Assembly: GCF_003206645.1 (NCBI RefSeq)
Contig: NZ_PZJP01000005.1
Span: 290,836 to 354,835, forward strand
Direction of reading: 5' to 3'
Origin: Salinicola aestuarinus
GTDB lineage: Bacteria; Pseudomonadota; Gammaproteobacteria; Pseudomonadales; Halomonadaceae
Length of the DNA stretch: 64,000 nt
This document shows, in pieces, positions 26,066 to 35,399 of this stretch. The notes under the pieces were generated by a model. That model saw only the letters and a list, made by a program, of their open reading frames with translations, was not told the origin of the DNA and ran no database searches. The position numbers were made by a program, and so were the translations under genes. Each line of letters begins with the position of its first letter. Position 1 is the first letter of the stretch.

Positions 26066-26707
26066 TCAAGTGGCCAGGCGGTTGGCGCGACGTTCGGCGC
26101 GACGCTGCAGCCACACGAGTGCACCGATGATCATCATGTAAAGCACGCAGGCGACGAGAATCGGTGGCAGCGGTTCATAGGTGACTGCCGAAATACGGTT
26201 GGTCACACGGGTCAGATCGACGACGCCGATGACGGCGATGGCCGGGCTGCCCTTGATCAAAAAGGACATCTCGTTGATCAGCCCCGGGAGGCTGGTGATC
26301 ATCATCTGCGGCAGCATAATGCGGCGAAAGGTGATCCACGGCGTCATGCCGGTCGCCATGGCCGCTTCACGCTGGTCACGAGAAAAGTTGCGAAAGCCGC
26401 TGCGCCAGATCTCGGCGTTGAACGCGGTCGTGTTGAGCGTCAGCGCCAGAATGCCGGCGACACTTCGGTCCAGGCCGATACCGAGCGTGGGGGCGCTGAG
26501 AAAGATGAACAGGGCGAGCGTGACCAGCGGTGTCGCCCGCGCAAGACTGATGTAGAGCACGAGCAGCTGATCGAGGACGGGAATTCTGGCCAGTCGGATC
26601 AGCGCGACGATCAGTCCGGCGACGACACCGATGGCGATCGACACCGCGGAGATCCACAGTGTGGTCCAGGCCCCGTCGAACAGCATCTGCCAGGCGCTGG
26701 CATTCAT
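26066..26707 (-). CDS. Amino acid ABC transporter permease (first)
   Basis: A 213-residue HisMQ-type permease starting MNASAWQMLFDGAWTTLWIS. It has about five hydrophobic segments and the EAA-like loop DQREAAMATGMTPWITFRRI MLPQ near residues 133-155. It follows the binding-protein gene after a 92-base gap that contains a strand-specific hairpin. It pairs with the permease encoded 12 bases downstream. Confidence 0.92.
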   Translation of the reverse strand: MNASAWQMLFDGAWTTLWISAVSIAIGVVAGLIVALIRLARIPVLDQLLVLYISLARATPLVTLALFIFLSAPTLGIGLDRSVAGILALTLNTTAFNAEIWRSGFRNFSRDQREAAMATGMTPWITFRRIMLPQMMITSLPGLINEMSFLIKGSPAIAVIGVVDLTRVTNRISAVTYEPLPPILVACVLYMMIIGALVWLQRRAERRANRLAT

Positions 26708-26749
26708 GGGCGTCCCCCAGATAACCGGTGTTGAGCCGCAAGTGACGAG

Positions 26750-26776
26750 GCGGGCGCCGGCAATGCCGACACCCGC
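26750..26776 (-). promoter_or_regulatory. Intra-operon hairpin between binding protein and permeases
   Basis: In minus-strand RNA a 12-bp stem (26776-26765 with 26761-26750) forms with two G-U wobbles and an AUU loop; on the plus strand those positions would be C-A mismatches. The strand specificity supports a function in this transcript. It lies 24 bases after the binding-protein stop, without a U-tract, so it may protect or partly attenuate the message. Confidence 0.65.
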
Positions 26777-26799
26777 TCAGAAGGGTGTGGTGGCGCTGC

Positions 26800-27699
26800 T
26801 CAGTCGCTGAGTCCGGCCAGTTCGTGGAACTGTTCGACGCTTTTCAGCGGCTCGGTGGGCAGGTCGGGGAAGCTCTCGCCGAACCACTCTTCCTGCAGCT
26901 CGGCCAGGCGGCCGCTGTCACGCAGGTGGGCGAGGAACTCGGTCATGTAAGTGAGCAACTCGGGGCTCGACTTGGGGACGGGCCAGGAGACGTAGCCGGC
27001 CCCGGAGACCGCGGGCCCCTTGGCGAAGACGTCAGGCTTGGACGCCACCAGGGTGTTGGCCGGCACTGCCGAGTCGATCACGTAGTCGAGTCGGCCGTTG
27101 GCGAGATCGGCGAAGGCTTCGGGGTAGGACTCGTACTGCACCACCTCGCCAAGTTCGCCGCCATCCTCGGTGAGCATGGCTTCGAGTTCGGGGAGCCGGG
27201 AGAGCAGTGCGCTACCCGCCTGTACCCCGAGCTTCTTGCCGCTGAGGTCATCCACGCTGTCGAAACCCGCATCCGCTCGAGTGATCGCGAAGTGCTGCGC
27301 CGAGGCGTAGGGCGGGGTGTAGTCGAAGACCCGCAGGCGCTCGTCGGTTACCGAGGCGCCGGTCAGTGCCATGTCGTATTGCCCGGTGGAGACCGCCGCC
27401 AGCAGACCTGTCCAAGGCAGGATTTCCTGGTCGATGTCGAACTCGGCGTAGTCGCGAAGCTCCTCGAGTACGTCGGCGTTGAAACCCTTGGCGTCGCCGT
27501 TTTCGATGAAATTGAACGGGGCATAGTTGTCTTCCGTGGCCACTTTCAGGCTGCCGCGGCTCTCGATCTCATCGAGATCGGCGGCGACGCCGGGGAGGGC
27601 TGCACTCATCAGCGAGCCCGCAAGAGCGGCGGCGATCCATCGCTTGAGCGAAGTCAAGGCGGGTGTAGCGACGGGTAGCGGATGACCAAACTGTTTCAT
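26800..27699 (-). CDS. Amino acid ABC transporter substrate-binding protein
   Basis: The 299-residue protein has a signal peptide (basic start, hydrophobic core WIAAALAGSLMSAALPG, cleavage near VAA-DL) and a family 3 solute-binding fold. Typical motifs are SLKVATEDNYAPFNFIENGD, the QYDMALTGASVTDERLRVFD segment, and DLSGKKLGVQAGSA. It delivers ligand to the two permeases encoded downstream. The position of acidic and aromatic residues suggests a polar amino acid, but specificity is not readable. Its leader contains a minus-strand ACAACAACA stretch just upstream of the GAGGTG ribosome binding site. Confidence 0.93.
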   Translation of the reverse strand: MKQFGHPLPVATPALTSLKRWIAAALAGSLMSAALPGVAADLDEIESRGSLKVATEDNYAPFNFIENGDAKGFNADVLEELRDYAEFDIDQEILPWTGLLAAVSTGQYDMALTGASVTDERLRVFDYTPPYASAQHFAITRADAGFDSVDDLSGKKLGVQAGSALLSRLPELEAMLTEDGGELGEVVQYESYPEAFADLANGRLDYVIDSAVPANTLVASKPDVFAKGPAVSGAGYVSWPVPKSSPELLTYMTEFLAHLRDSGRLAELQEEWFGESFPDLPTEPLKSVEQFHELAGLSD

Positions 27700-27926
27700 G
27701 AAACACCTCGATGTTGTTGTTGGGCGGCGTTTGTTATGTGCTGCATCCAGGAAGCGGGACGAGACGCCAGTGATCTCGCCTCACCGGGTGGCGCCAGTGC
27801 GTGAGCGCCAGGCAACGGCGACTCACGGGACTGAATTCACCCTAAAGAAGATTCTCGAGCGCGCTGTAGAGCCAGTTCAGCGGTATCGGCTGGCCAGTTA
27901 CACGGACGCCGAGCCACACTGGCCGC

Positions 27927-28916
27927 TCAGTGCTCGCTGCGGTGGCGTTCCGTCGGCGTGGGCGTCGAGAGTTCGGCGAGAGCGTCGAGCAGCGTGTCGA
28001 GGTGAGTGCCGGCGAAACCGATGCCCACCAGCTGCCCCGCAGCCGCACCCGTACGCGGCGCGGCTGGCGTCCAGCTGGCTCGTCCTCCGCTCCAGTGAAA
28101 AGTGAAGTGTCGGTTGCCGACCTGAAGAAACCCCTTGGCGCGAGCCACCGCGCTTGCGTGCTTCGCCAAGAGTGTTTCCAGCTCGTTTCGCTCGGAGATC
28201 GCGTTCAGTCGGCAGGTGAAGCGCCGCCAGGTCGGAGCGTCGATCGGGACCGCGCGGTGGAGAGGCAATCGGGTAGCGCGTGACTCGACATCGGGGTTAT
28301 CGGGCAGACAGGGCTCGACCGCCGTGTCGTCTGAACGCGGCTCGCGTATCGCGTGGGGATTGATCGACGCGAGCCATCTCCCTGCAGAGGCTAGTTCGTC
28401 ACCGGCGAGCCTGTCGTCACGGTTGAGCGAGAGACGATCGGCGGCGGCGATCTGTACCTCGACAAGATCAGCGATGCGGCGATCCTGACGATGACGAGAC
28501 AGGGCGTCTAAATCGACCAGGGTAACGATCTCGGCTAGATGAAACTGGCGGGCGACGCGGACCATGTCGGCAATGCGCCCGGGTAGTGCGACGCCGCTGG
28601 TCTCGATGATCAACGCCGTGGGCGGCTCTGGCCAGCGAGCGATTCGTGAGAGCTGGGCGCCGAGAGCGCCGTTCAGTGAGCAGCACAGACAGCCGTTGTC
28701 GAGTGACAGAAGCCGGTCACTGCGATAGTCGATCAACTCGGCATCGACGTTGATGGCACCGAAATCGTTGACCAGCACCAGCGTGCCCGGAGCGACGCCC
28801 GCGCGCAGTTTACGGTTGAGCCAAGTTGTTTTGCCGGCGCCCAGGTAGCCCGCGACTAGCGTCACGGGAATCGTCGGCGGTGATGGCGCCGCAGCCGATT
28901 CAGTCGTCGCGGGCAT
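27927..28916 (-). CDS. CobW/COG0523 family GTPase (putative metallochaperone)
   Basis: The 329-residue protein has Walker A GYLGAGKTT (residues 23-31), the metal-binding C76-L-C-C79 motif in DNGCLCCSLNG, and a TSG switch in IIETSGVALP. The C-terminal CobW_C domain includes AKGFLQVGNRHFTFHWSGGR. COG0523 GTPases hand Zn2+, Co2+ or other metals to client enzymes. The gene starts 2 bases after the stop of a metal-dependent amidohydrolase, so that enzyme is the likely client. I see no clear Zur-type operator upstream of this unit. Confidence 0.9.
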   Translation of the reverse strand: MPATTESAAAPSPPTIPVTLVAGYLGAGKTTWLNRKLRAGVAPGTLVLVNDFGAINVDAELIDYRSDRLLSLDNGCLCCSLNGALGAQLSRIARWPEPPTALIIETSGVALPGRIADMVRVARQFHLAEIVTLVDLDALSRHRQDRRIADLVEVQIAAADRLSLNRDDRLAGDELASAGRWLASINPHAIREPRSDDTAVEPCLPDNPDVESRATRLPLHRAVPIDAPTWRRFTCRLNAISERNELETLLAKHASAVARAKGFLQVGNRHFTFHWSGGRASWTPAAPRTGAAAGQLVGIGFAGTHLDTLLDALAELSTPTPTERHRSEH

Positions 28917-28918
28917 CG

Positions 28919-30577
28919 TTAATCGCTGAGCCTGTCGTCATTGTTGAATACCTTGCCGCCCACCAGGGTCGCCGCGATGCGAATACCTGCCAGCCGCTCG
29001 AGTGGTACCTCGGTCGGGTCCTCGTCGAGCACGGCGATGTCGGCGAATTTGCCGATCTCCAGGCTACCGATACGGTCATCGAGCTTGAGCGTGTAGGCGG
29101 CATCAAGGGTGATCAGGCGCAGCGCGCGCTCGACCGAGAGTGCCTCGGCGGCTCCGAGAACTCGGCCAGAGGCGGTCTGCCGCGCAACGCTGCACCACGC
29201 CGTGAAAAGCGGCGACAGTGGCGTGACCGGGGCGTCGCAGTGCGCCGCGATGGGAATGCCCAGGCGGTCGGCGCTGGCCAGCGGTTCCAGCCGCTGACTG
29301 CGCTCGAAGCCCAGCGTGCGCTCGCGGTGGATGTCGCCCCAATAGTAAATATGGTTGGCGAACATGTTGAGGCAGACGCCAAGCCGTGCGGCACGCTTCA
29401 TCTGGGCGTGATCGATGATCTGGCAGTGCTGAAGGGTATGGCGATGGTCGGGGCGCGGTGATAGCTCCAGTGCGGACTCGATGGCGTCGAGCATCAGCGC
29501 GACGGCTTCGTCCCCGTTCGTGTGGATGTGCAGCTGCAGTCCGGCCATGTGATAGCGATGCACCAAATCTACCAGGCGCTCGGGCTCGGCGTTCCAGAGC
29601 CCGTTAGGGGCGCCGTCATGATAACCGGGCCATCGCAGCCGGGCACTGTAACCCTGGATCGAGCCATCGGTCATTAGCTTTACCGGGCCGAAATACAGGC
29701 GGTCCGTCCCCAGCGGCCGGCAAGCCAGCAGGCGCTCGATGCCTGCATCGGCGGTATAGGTCAGTGCGCTCATCGCCGGCATCAATCGCATCGGCAGCGT
29801 GTCGTCACCAAGACTGTCACGCATGCTCGCCACGCCGGTCTCGCTGAGCGGGTTGTAGAGATCGGTGAGCGTGGTGACACCGTTGCGCTGGGCGATCTTC
29901 GCGTAGCGCGTCAGCGTTTCCGGCGTGCTGCCTCGATCGAAGAGGTCGAGTCCCAGCGTATCGAAGACGGCATGCATAGCCGCCATCTCCCGCAGTTCGC
30001 CGTTGAGCGTGCCGTCGTCGAAGGTCATAACACCCTCGATGTCAGCGTGGTCCTCAAGCCCGGCGAGTTCCAGCATCGCAGAGTTGACGGTAATCATGTG
30101 TAGGCTGGCGTGAATCATCACGATCGGGCGATGCGCGTCGACGGCGTCGAGATCGTCGCGATAGAGCCTGCGTGCCGGGAAATAGATAGGGTCGAATCCC
30201 CAGGCAATCAGCGGCGTACCGTCCTCGAGCGTTGAGGCGTGCTGAGCGAGACGGGTCTGAACCGCAGCAATGTCGGTCACTCCTTCCCATACCCGGCCGT
30301 TCGGATCGGTGCGAGGGAAGAAACCGGCGTAGACATAAGCCCACATCGCTCCCTCTAGGGCATGGCTGTGCCCCTCGACAAAGCCCGGCATCAGGACCTT
30401 GTCGGCGAAGCGTTCGTCGAGAGTGTAATCGCCGAATTCGGTCAGCGACTCGAGCGGGCCGACACCCAGAATACGGCCGTCGCGCACCGCGATGTGGGTG
30501 GGGGACTCACCCTCGGCGGTGGGCTGCGAGGGATTCATGGTCAGAATGCGCTTGGCAGCGTAGATACGACAGCTCAT
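28919..30577 (-). CDS. YtcJ-like metal-dependent amidohydrolase
   Basis: The 552-residue protein has the amidohydrolase TIM-barrel layout: an N-terminal beta-sandwich with RILTMNPSQP, the HxH metal motif in MPGFVEGHSHALEG near residue 68, later metal ligands in LQLHIHTNGDEA and LQHCQIIDH, and a catalytic Asp in AAHCDAPVTP. YtcJ relatives hydrolyse N-acyl or amide bonds, but most substrates are unknown. The start codon overlaps the stop of the GltS-type symporter (ATGA), and the CobW gene follows 2 bases after its stop. The three probably import a compound, hydrolyse it and metallate the hydrolase. Confidence 0.9.
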   Translation of the reverse strand: MSCRIYAAKRILTMNPSQPTAEGESPTHIAVRDGRILGVGPLESLTEFGDYTLDERFADKVLMPGFVEGHSHALEGAMWAYVYAGFFPRTDPNGRVWEGVTDIAAVQTRLAQHASTLEDGTPLIAWGFDPIYFPARRLYRDDLDAVDAHRPIVMIHASLHMITVNSAMLELAGLEDHADIEGVMTFDDGTLNGELREMAAMHAVFDTLGLDLFDRGSTPETLTRYAKIAQRNGVTTLTDLYNPLSETGVASMRDSLGDDTLPMRLMPAMSALTYTADAGIERLLACRPLGTDRLYFGPVKLMTDGSIQGYSARLRWPGYHDGAPNGLWNAEPERLVDLVHRYHMAGLQLHIHTNGDEAVALMLDAIESALELSPRPDHRHTLQHCQIIDHAQMKRAARLGVCLNMFANHIYYWGDIHRERTLGFERSQRLEPLASADRLGIPIAAHCDAPVTPLSPLFTAWCSVARQTASGRVLGAAEALSVERALRLITLDAAYTLKLDDRIGSLEIGKFADIAVLDEDPTEVPLERLAGIRIAATLVGGKVFNNDDRLSD

Positions 30578-31977
30578 GCGGGGTGCTCCGTGGTGTGACG
30601 GTTGGCACCGGTTTCACGCCGCCGCTGCCAGCGTAGCAACAGGGGAATGCAGGCTAGCGTGAGAAGCGCGTAGCCGCCGAAGATCAAGAGGTAGACCGTT
30701 GGGCTCAGACTCGGCGCGATGGGGGCGAAGAAGAATAGGGTGGGGATATTGACGACCAGTATGGCGATGTTGAAGAACGCCAGCTCTTTCGGCACCGACG
30801 TACTGAAATCGGCATCCAGCATCCGCAGCAGCAATAGCCCCGTACCGGTGGAGCCGCAGCAGCAGCCGAAGGCGGTCACCGCGCGCTCGGCGCCGAGCTT
30901 ACCGCTGACGCGGCCGATTGCCAGCGCACCGACAAAGGTGAACAGCGTAATGCACACGGCCACCAATAGAATGGGGAGTAGCAGCGCGGCAAGGACGGCG
31001 ACCTGGATACTCATCAACGTTGCCACCACCATGAAATCCACCGAGGCGCTGGTAATCCGCTTGAGGGTGTCGTTGTCGACGCGATGCGCCCAGCCGAGGC
31101 GATCGATCGCAAGACGCATCAGCACGCAGACCGTCAGGCCGTGAGCGAAGAAGAGGTTGTAACTGAAAAACACCGAGAGCACCTGGTTGCCTTCGACCAG
31201 CGGCTGCATCAGGGAGAGCCACACATAGGTGATGACGTAGGCAACGCCCAGCAGGCCCAGGTGCCATGCGAATGAGTCGACGGTACCGGCGTGGGAGATC
31301 TGCTGTCCCGCGCTGGGGCGGGTGTTCGGGCGATGAAAACCGCTAACGAAGTCGTCGTCGAGCGTTGAATGGCGATTGGCGTTCTGACCCCGTTTGAGGA
31401 AGTAGCGCGCCATCGGCACGCCGACGGCAAAAGCGGCAATGAAGCCCATTGACGCGAAGATGACCCCGACCTGTGCGGCGTCAGCGATGCCGTAATCCTC
31501 CTGCCAGATCGTGCCGTAAGTGAGCGCCTGCCCGGGTCCTTGGGTAAAACCGTGAGTGGCGATGGCGCCAAGCAGTGGATCGAGATCGTTACCGCTGAAG
31601 AGATCGAATCCCGACATTACCGCGTAGCCGATCACCGCCTGAACGCCGAGGCTGGCCGTCCACATCAGCGTCAGCCAGAGCCCGCCCCCGATGACGCTTT
31701 GACGCTCGCTACCACCGGCCGCCGGCGGGCTGCCGGTCAGGCACAGCGACATGAAGCTCAAGGTAAAGAAGTGGAACGCCAGGGCGGTGAAATCCTGGGG
31801 TCCATAGCCGGGAATCCACCCCAGCGAGAGCGCGCCGAAACCGATGGCGCCGGCAACGATACTCCCTGGGACAAGACTTGCGCGTAGCCACGATAGGCGT
31901 GAACGCAGAAGGCTGCCAATGACTAGCAGCGCGGCCATCAGAGCGAAGGCGATAACACCGTGGAAGGTACTGCCCAT
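30574..31977 (-). CDS. GltS-type sodium:carboxylate/glutamate symporter
   Basis: A 467-residue inner-membrane protein with 10-12 hydrophobic segments. ATHGFTQGPGQALTYG corresponds to the conserved HGTAxG loop of GltS, and the C-terminal half repeats the pattern with FGCCCGSTGTGLLLLRML. GltS transports glutamate with Na+; this homologue is divergent enough that another substrate is possible. Its stop overlaps the amidohydrolase start by 4 bases. The ATG at 31977 has AAGGA six bases upstream, immediately next to nine copies of a hexamer repeat. Confidence 0.82.
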   Translation of the reverse strand: MGSTFHGVIAFALMAALLVIGSLLRSRLSWLRASLVPGSIVAGAIGFGALSLGWIPGYGPQDFTALAFHFFTLSFMSLCLTGSPPAAGGSERQSVIGGGLWLTLMWTASLGVQAVIGYAVMSGFDLFSGNDLDPLLGAIATHGFTQGPGQALTYGTIWQEDYGIADAAQVGVIFASMGFIAAFAVGVPMARYFLKRGQNANRHSTLDDDFVSGFHRPNTRPSAGQQISHAGTVDSFAWHLGLLGVAYVITYVWLSLMQPLVEGNQVLSVFFSYNLFFAHGLTVCVLMRLAIDRLGWAHRVDNDTLKRITSASVDFMVVATLMSIQVAVLAALLLPILLVAVCITLFTFVGALAIGRVSGKLGAERAVTAFGCCCGSTGTGLLLLRMLDADFSTSVPKELAFFNIAILVVNIPTLFFFAPIAPSLSPTVYLLIFGGYALLTLACIPLLLRWQRRRETGANRHTTEHPA

Positions 31978-31986
31978 GGAAAATCC

Positions 31987-32042
<56 letters not shown>

Positions 32043-32249
32043 ACGTCAGTCGAGATATCGCGCGGGGGCCGAAATTAGCGCTTTATCTTAAACAACGCGT
32101 TCGTGGGTGGGTAAGGACAGATCGATGGGCCGCCTTGGACAGCGCTATCGCTCCCTGCCGTTGGCGAGGTCCGGATGGCTCACCGCACCCCTGGCGCGTT
32201 AATTGCATCGAACAAGGACATACAGGCTATCTCGATCAGGGAGTCGTCC

Positions 32250-33707
32250 ATGCTCGATCACTACTTTCATCTCGATTTCGATTGTCATCGAGGGCTGCAG
32301 GAGCAGCTGCGCAAGGCGCTGCTGGACGCCATCCACACAGGGACCATTCCGACCGAAGAGGCGCTGCCCTCGTGCCGCAAGCTCTCGCTTCAGCTGGGGG
32401 TCTCGCGCAACACGGTCGCGCTCGTCTACGAGAAGCTGGTCGAGGATGGCTACCTGGTGAGCCGGCCGCGCAGCGGCTACTACCTCGACGATGCCTACCA
32501 ACCAGGTGCTGCACCCGAATCGATTGAAGGCGCGCGTGACGAAGTCGTCGATGCGCCATCCTGGGGCAGTCGCTTCACGCATCGCCCCAGCCACCTGCAG
32601 GGCGTGCTGCGACCGAGCAATTGGATGCACTACGAGTTTCCGTTCGTTTACGGTCAGCTCGACGCCAAGCTGTTTCCGCTCGAGCAGTGGCGAGAGGCCT
32701 CGCGTCGTCTGCTGGGCGGGCATCGCGAACGTCACTGGCTCAATGACCGCTACGATCAAGACGATCCCATGCTGGTCGAGCAGATCCGAACCCGGGTACT
32801 GCCCAAGCGGGGCATTCATGTGCGCAGCGACGAGATCCTGATCACACTCGGCTCCCAGAACGCGCTCTATCTCATCGCGCAGCTGCTTTTCGACGCCCGC
32901 ACTCGGGTTGCCGTGGAGAATCCCGGCTATCGCGAGGCGGCCAACGTGTTCCGCCGACAGGGGGTGACACTGAGTTATCAGGGAGTCGACGAGCAGGGGA
33001 TGCAGCTCGACGCCGGCGCCGCGAGCTGCGACTACCTCTACGTGACGCCGAGCCATCAGGTACCGACGGGTGTCACCATGAGTCGGGCCCGTCGCGAGGC
33101 GTTGATCACCCAGATCCTCGATCGCGATCAGATCGTGCTGGAAGACGACTACGATGCCGAGACCAATTTCGACCGTCACGCCCAGCCCGCGCTGAAGGCG
33201 AGCCGTGCGGGTTCCCGCGTGATCTACATGAGCTCGCTCTCCAAGCCGCTCTCCGCGGGCCTGCGACTGGGCTATCTGGTGGCGGATGCGGAGCTGATCG
33301 ATGAGATGAGAGCGCTGCGGCGGCTGATGTATCGCCATCCCCCTTCAGGGCTGCAGCAGCAGCTGGCGGAATTCCTCGCGCAGGGGCACTACGACCGCTA
33401 CCTGCGGACGTTCTCCGATGACATGCGCCGGCGCTGGGAGACGATGAACGACGCCGTCACGCGGGGGCTGCCGTCGTGCCGGCGGATCGGTAACGATCAC
33501 GCCAGCGTGTTCTGGCTGGAGGCACCCGCCGAGATCGATACTCAGCGTCTGGCCTGGCGCGCGGCCCAGCAGGGCGTGCTGATCGAACCGGGGTTTCAGC
33601 ACTTCTTCGACCGGGCGCCACCGACCAACTTCATGCGGCTCGGTTTTGGTGCAATCGATGGCGAACGCATTCGTCCGGGGATCGAGCGTCTGGCCGACGT
33701 CTTCTAG
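32250..33707 (+). CDS. MocR family (GntR/aminotransferase fusion) transcriptional regulator
   Basis: The ATG at 32250 (AGGGAG upstream) gives 485 residues. A GntR-type winged HTH (about residues 10-75: EALPSCRKLSLQLGVSRNTV) is joined to a fold-type I aminotransferase-like domain (about 110-480). The PLP-binding lysine is present as K332 in SSLSKPLSAGLRLGYL. MocR proteins (TauR, GabR, PdxR) use PLP adducts to switch transcription of amine-catabolic genes. It is convergent with a class III aminotransferase, separated by a bidirectional hairpin, and that aminotransferase operon is the obvious candidate target. Confidence 0.93.
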   Translation: MLDHYFHLDFDCHRGLQEQLRKALLDAIHTGTIPTEEALPSCRKLSLQLGVSRNTVALVYEKLVEDGYLVSRPRSGYYLDDAYQPGAAPESIEGARDEVVDAPSWGSRFTHRPSHLQGVLRPSNWMHYEFPFVYGQLDAKLFPLEQWREASRRLLGGHRERHWLNDRYDQDDPMLVEQIRTRVLPKRGIHVRSDEILITLGSQNALYLIAQLLFDARTRVAVENPGYREAANVFRRQGVTLSYQGVDEQGMQLDAGAASCDYLYVTPSHQVPTGVTMSRARREALITQILDRDQIVLEDDYDAETNFDRHAQPALKASRAGSRVIYMSSLSKPLSAGLRLGYLVADAELIDEMRALRRLMYRHPPSGLQQQLAEFLAQGHYDRYLRTFSDDMRRRWETMNDAVTRGLPSCRRIGNDHASVFWLEAPAEIDTQRLAWRAAQQGVLIEPGFQHFFDRAPPTNFMRLGFGAIDGERIRPGIERLADVF

Positions 33708-33708
33708 T

Positions 33709-33734
33709 CGACGCGCGCCGGCGAGCGCGCGTCG
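33709..33734. terminator. Bidirectional hairpin between mocR and aminotransferase
   Basis: Perfect 10-bp stem CGACGCGCGC / GCGCGCGTCG with loop CGGCGA, exactly between the two convergent stop codons. No U-tract on either side, so strength is uncertain. Confidence 0.6.
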
Positions 33735-33742
33735 GTTCCGAC

Positions 33743-35062
33743 TCAGACTAGACGGCTGCTGGCCTCGCCAAGGACCGCGTCGAGCGCGGCAAGCCCCTCT
33801 TCGACTTCCGCTTCACTGACGATGCACGGCGGCACGACGTGGATGCGGTTTTCGACGACGAACGGCAGGACGCCGCGGTCGATCAGCGCCCGTTTGATCG
33901 TTGCCATCTCGGCGGCGGGAAGCGGCGCGCGTGTTTCGGCGTCGCTGACGAGTTCGAGCGCATGGAACACACCGAGTCCGCGTGTCTCACCGACGATGGC
34001 GTGTTTCTCGGCCAGCCGCGAGAGCCCGGTTGCCAGCACGCCGTTGCCGATGTGGTCGGCGTTTTCCACCACCCCCTCTTCTGCCATCGCGTCCAGCGTG
34101 GCAACGATCGCTGCCATCGCCAGCGGATGCCCTGAGTAGGTGAGACCGCCGAAGAACATGCGCTCGTCGAAATGCCGCGAAATCGTCTCGGAGATGACGA
34201 CCCCGCCCGCGGGCACATAGCCCGAGTTGACGCCCTTGGCGAAGACGATGAGATCCGGGCGGGCCGCGGAGTGTTCGAAGGCGAACCAGCGTCCGGTCCG
34301 ACCGAAGCCTGCCATCACTTCATCGAAGATCACCAGGATGCCGTGCTGATCGGCGAGCCGGCGCACGCCCTCGAGATACCCCTTGGGAGGCACGAGCACG
34401 CCGGCGGTTCCGGGAATCGATTCGAGCAGGATGGCGGCGATCGATCCGGCGCCCTCGCACTCGATCACGCGCTTCAAGTGGGCGAGGGCGCGCTCGCACT
34501 CCTGGGCCTCATCCTTCGCCCAGAAGTCGCTGCGATAGAGAAACGGGTTGAAGAAGTGGGCGTGACCGCGGGAGAACTCGTTGGGAACCCGCCGCGGGTC
34601 ACCGGTGGCGGCAATGGCAGCGCCAGTGCTGCCATGGTACGAGCGATAGGCCGACAGGATCTTGTCGCGTCCGGTCACCGCACGCGCCATGCGAATGGCA
34701 TTCTCGTTGGCGTCGGCGCCGGCATTGGTGAAAAAGACTTTCTCGAAACCCGATGGGGCGTGCGACAGGATGCGCTGAGCGGCTTCGCCTCGGGAAAGAT
34801 TGGCGTGCGCCGGGGCGACGGTCGCGAGCGTCTCTGCCTGGGCCTGGATCGCCGCGATCACCTTGGGGTGCTGATGACCGATGTTGGTGTTGACCAGCTG
34901 ACTCGAGAAGTCGAGATACTCTCGCCCGGCGTAGTCCCACAGGCGACACCCCTTGCCACCGGCGATCACCAACGGGGCGAGACTGCCCTGTACTGACCAG
35001 GAGTGAAAGACGTGCTGACGGTCGAGGGAGAGGGTGAAGTCGTTGAGCGCGGCGTCGTTCAT
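33743..35062 (-). CDS. Class III (omega) aminotransferase
   Basis: The 439-residue PLP enzyme has the class III signatures: FTNAGADANENAIRMAR, the SYHGSTGAA loop, FDEVMAGFGRTGRWFA, and the Schiff-base lysine K276 in IVFAKGVNSGY. It ends with a conserved Arg-containing VVENRIHVVPP segment. The family transfers terminal amino groups (beta-alanine, taurine, GABA, putrescine and similar) to pyruvate or 2-oxoglutarate. A MocR regulator is convergent next door and a TauE/SafE exporter and SDR follow on the other side, which would fit sulfonate or omega-amino acid metabolism; this is inference. Confidence 0.92.
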   Translation of the reverse strand: MNDAALNDFTLSLDRQHVFHSWSVQGSLAPLVIAGGKGCRLWDYAGREYLDFSSQLVNTNIGHQHPKVIAAIQAQAETLATVAPAHANLSRGEAAQRILSHAPSGFEKVFFTNAGADANENAIRMARAVTGRDKILSAYRSYHGSTGAAIAATGDPRRVPNEFSRGHAHFFNPFLYRSDFWAKDEAQECERALAHLKRVIECEGAGSIAAILLESIPGTAGVLVPPKGYLEGVRRLADQHGILVIFDEVMAGFGRTGRWFAFEHSAARPDLIVFAKGVNSGYVPAGGVVISETISRHFDERMFFGGLTYSGHPLAMAAIVATLDAMAEEGVVENADHIGNGVLATGLSRLAEKHAIVGETRGLGVFHALELVSDAETRAPLPAAEMATIKRALIDRGVLPFVVENRIHVVPPCIVSEAEVEEGLAALDAVLGEASSRLV

Positions 35063-35399
35063 GGTCGAGTGTCCCGGTGGGGTGGCGTAGCGGCGCCTGT
35101 GAGGCAGGCATCGGCGGTTCAGAGCGGCTCCACGGCTGAGCCGTTCAATCGAGTGTTCAGCCTAGGGCGACCCGATCCCCGTTATCTAGAGCCAGAATGG
35201 CGCTCTCCTTGGGACAGCGGCGAGGCATCGCTGTCGCCGGCCGGCGGCGCCTTCTGCCCGTCGATGTCTCGGCGGCGCTGGGCAACTGGCCCTACCGGGA
35301 GCCGGTGCGGCTCGCTAGGGTGCTCGCTCTATCGACAACGCGGGGTGATGCCATGGCGACGGTCGCCAAGCCCGTGGGCACGTCTTCGGTGAGTGGTCG
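35063..35399. promoter_or_regulatory. Divergent intergenic region, no gene seen
   Basis: This 337-base stretch lies between the aminotransferase (minus) and the TauE/SafE gene (plus) and must carry both promoters. I see no convincing -35/-10 pair, direct-repeat MocR operator or hairpin. A short frame from 35197 has no protein-like features. Confidence 0.4.
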
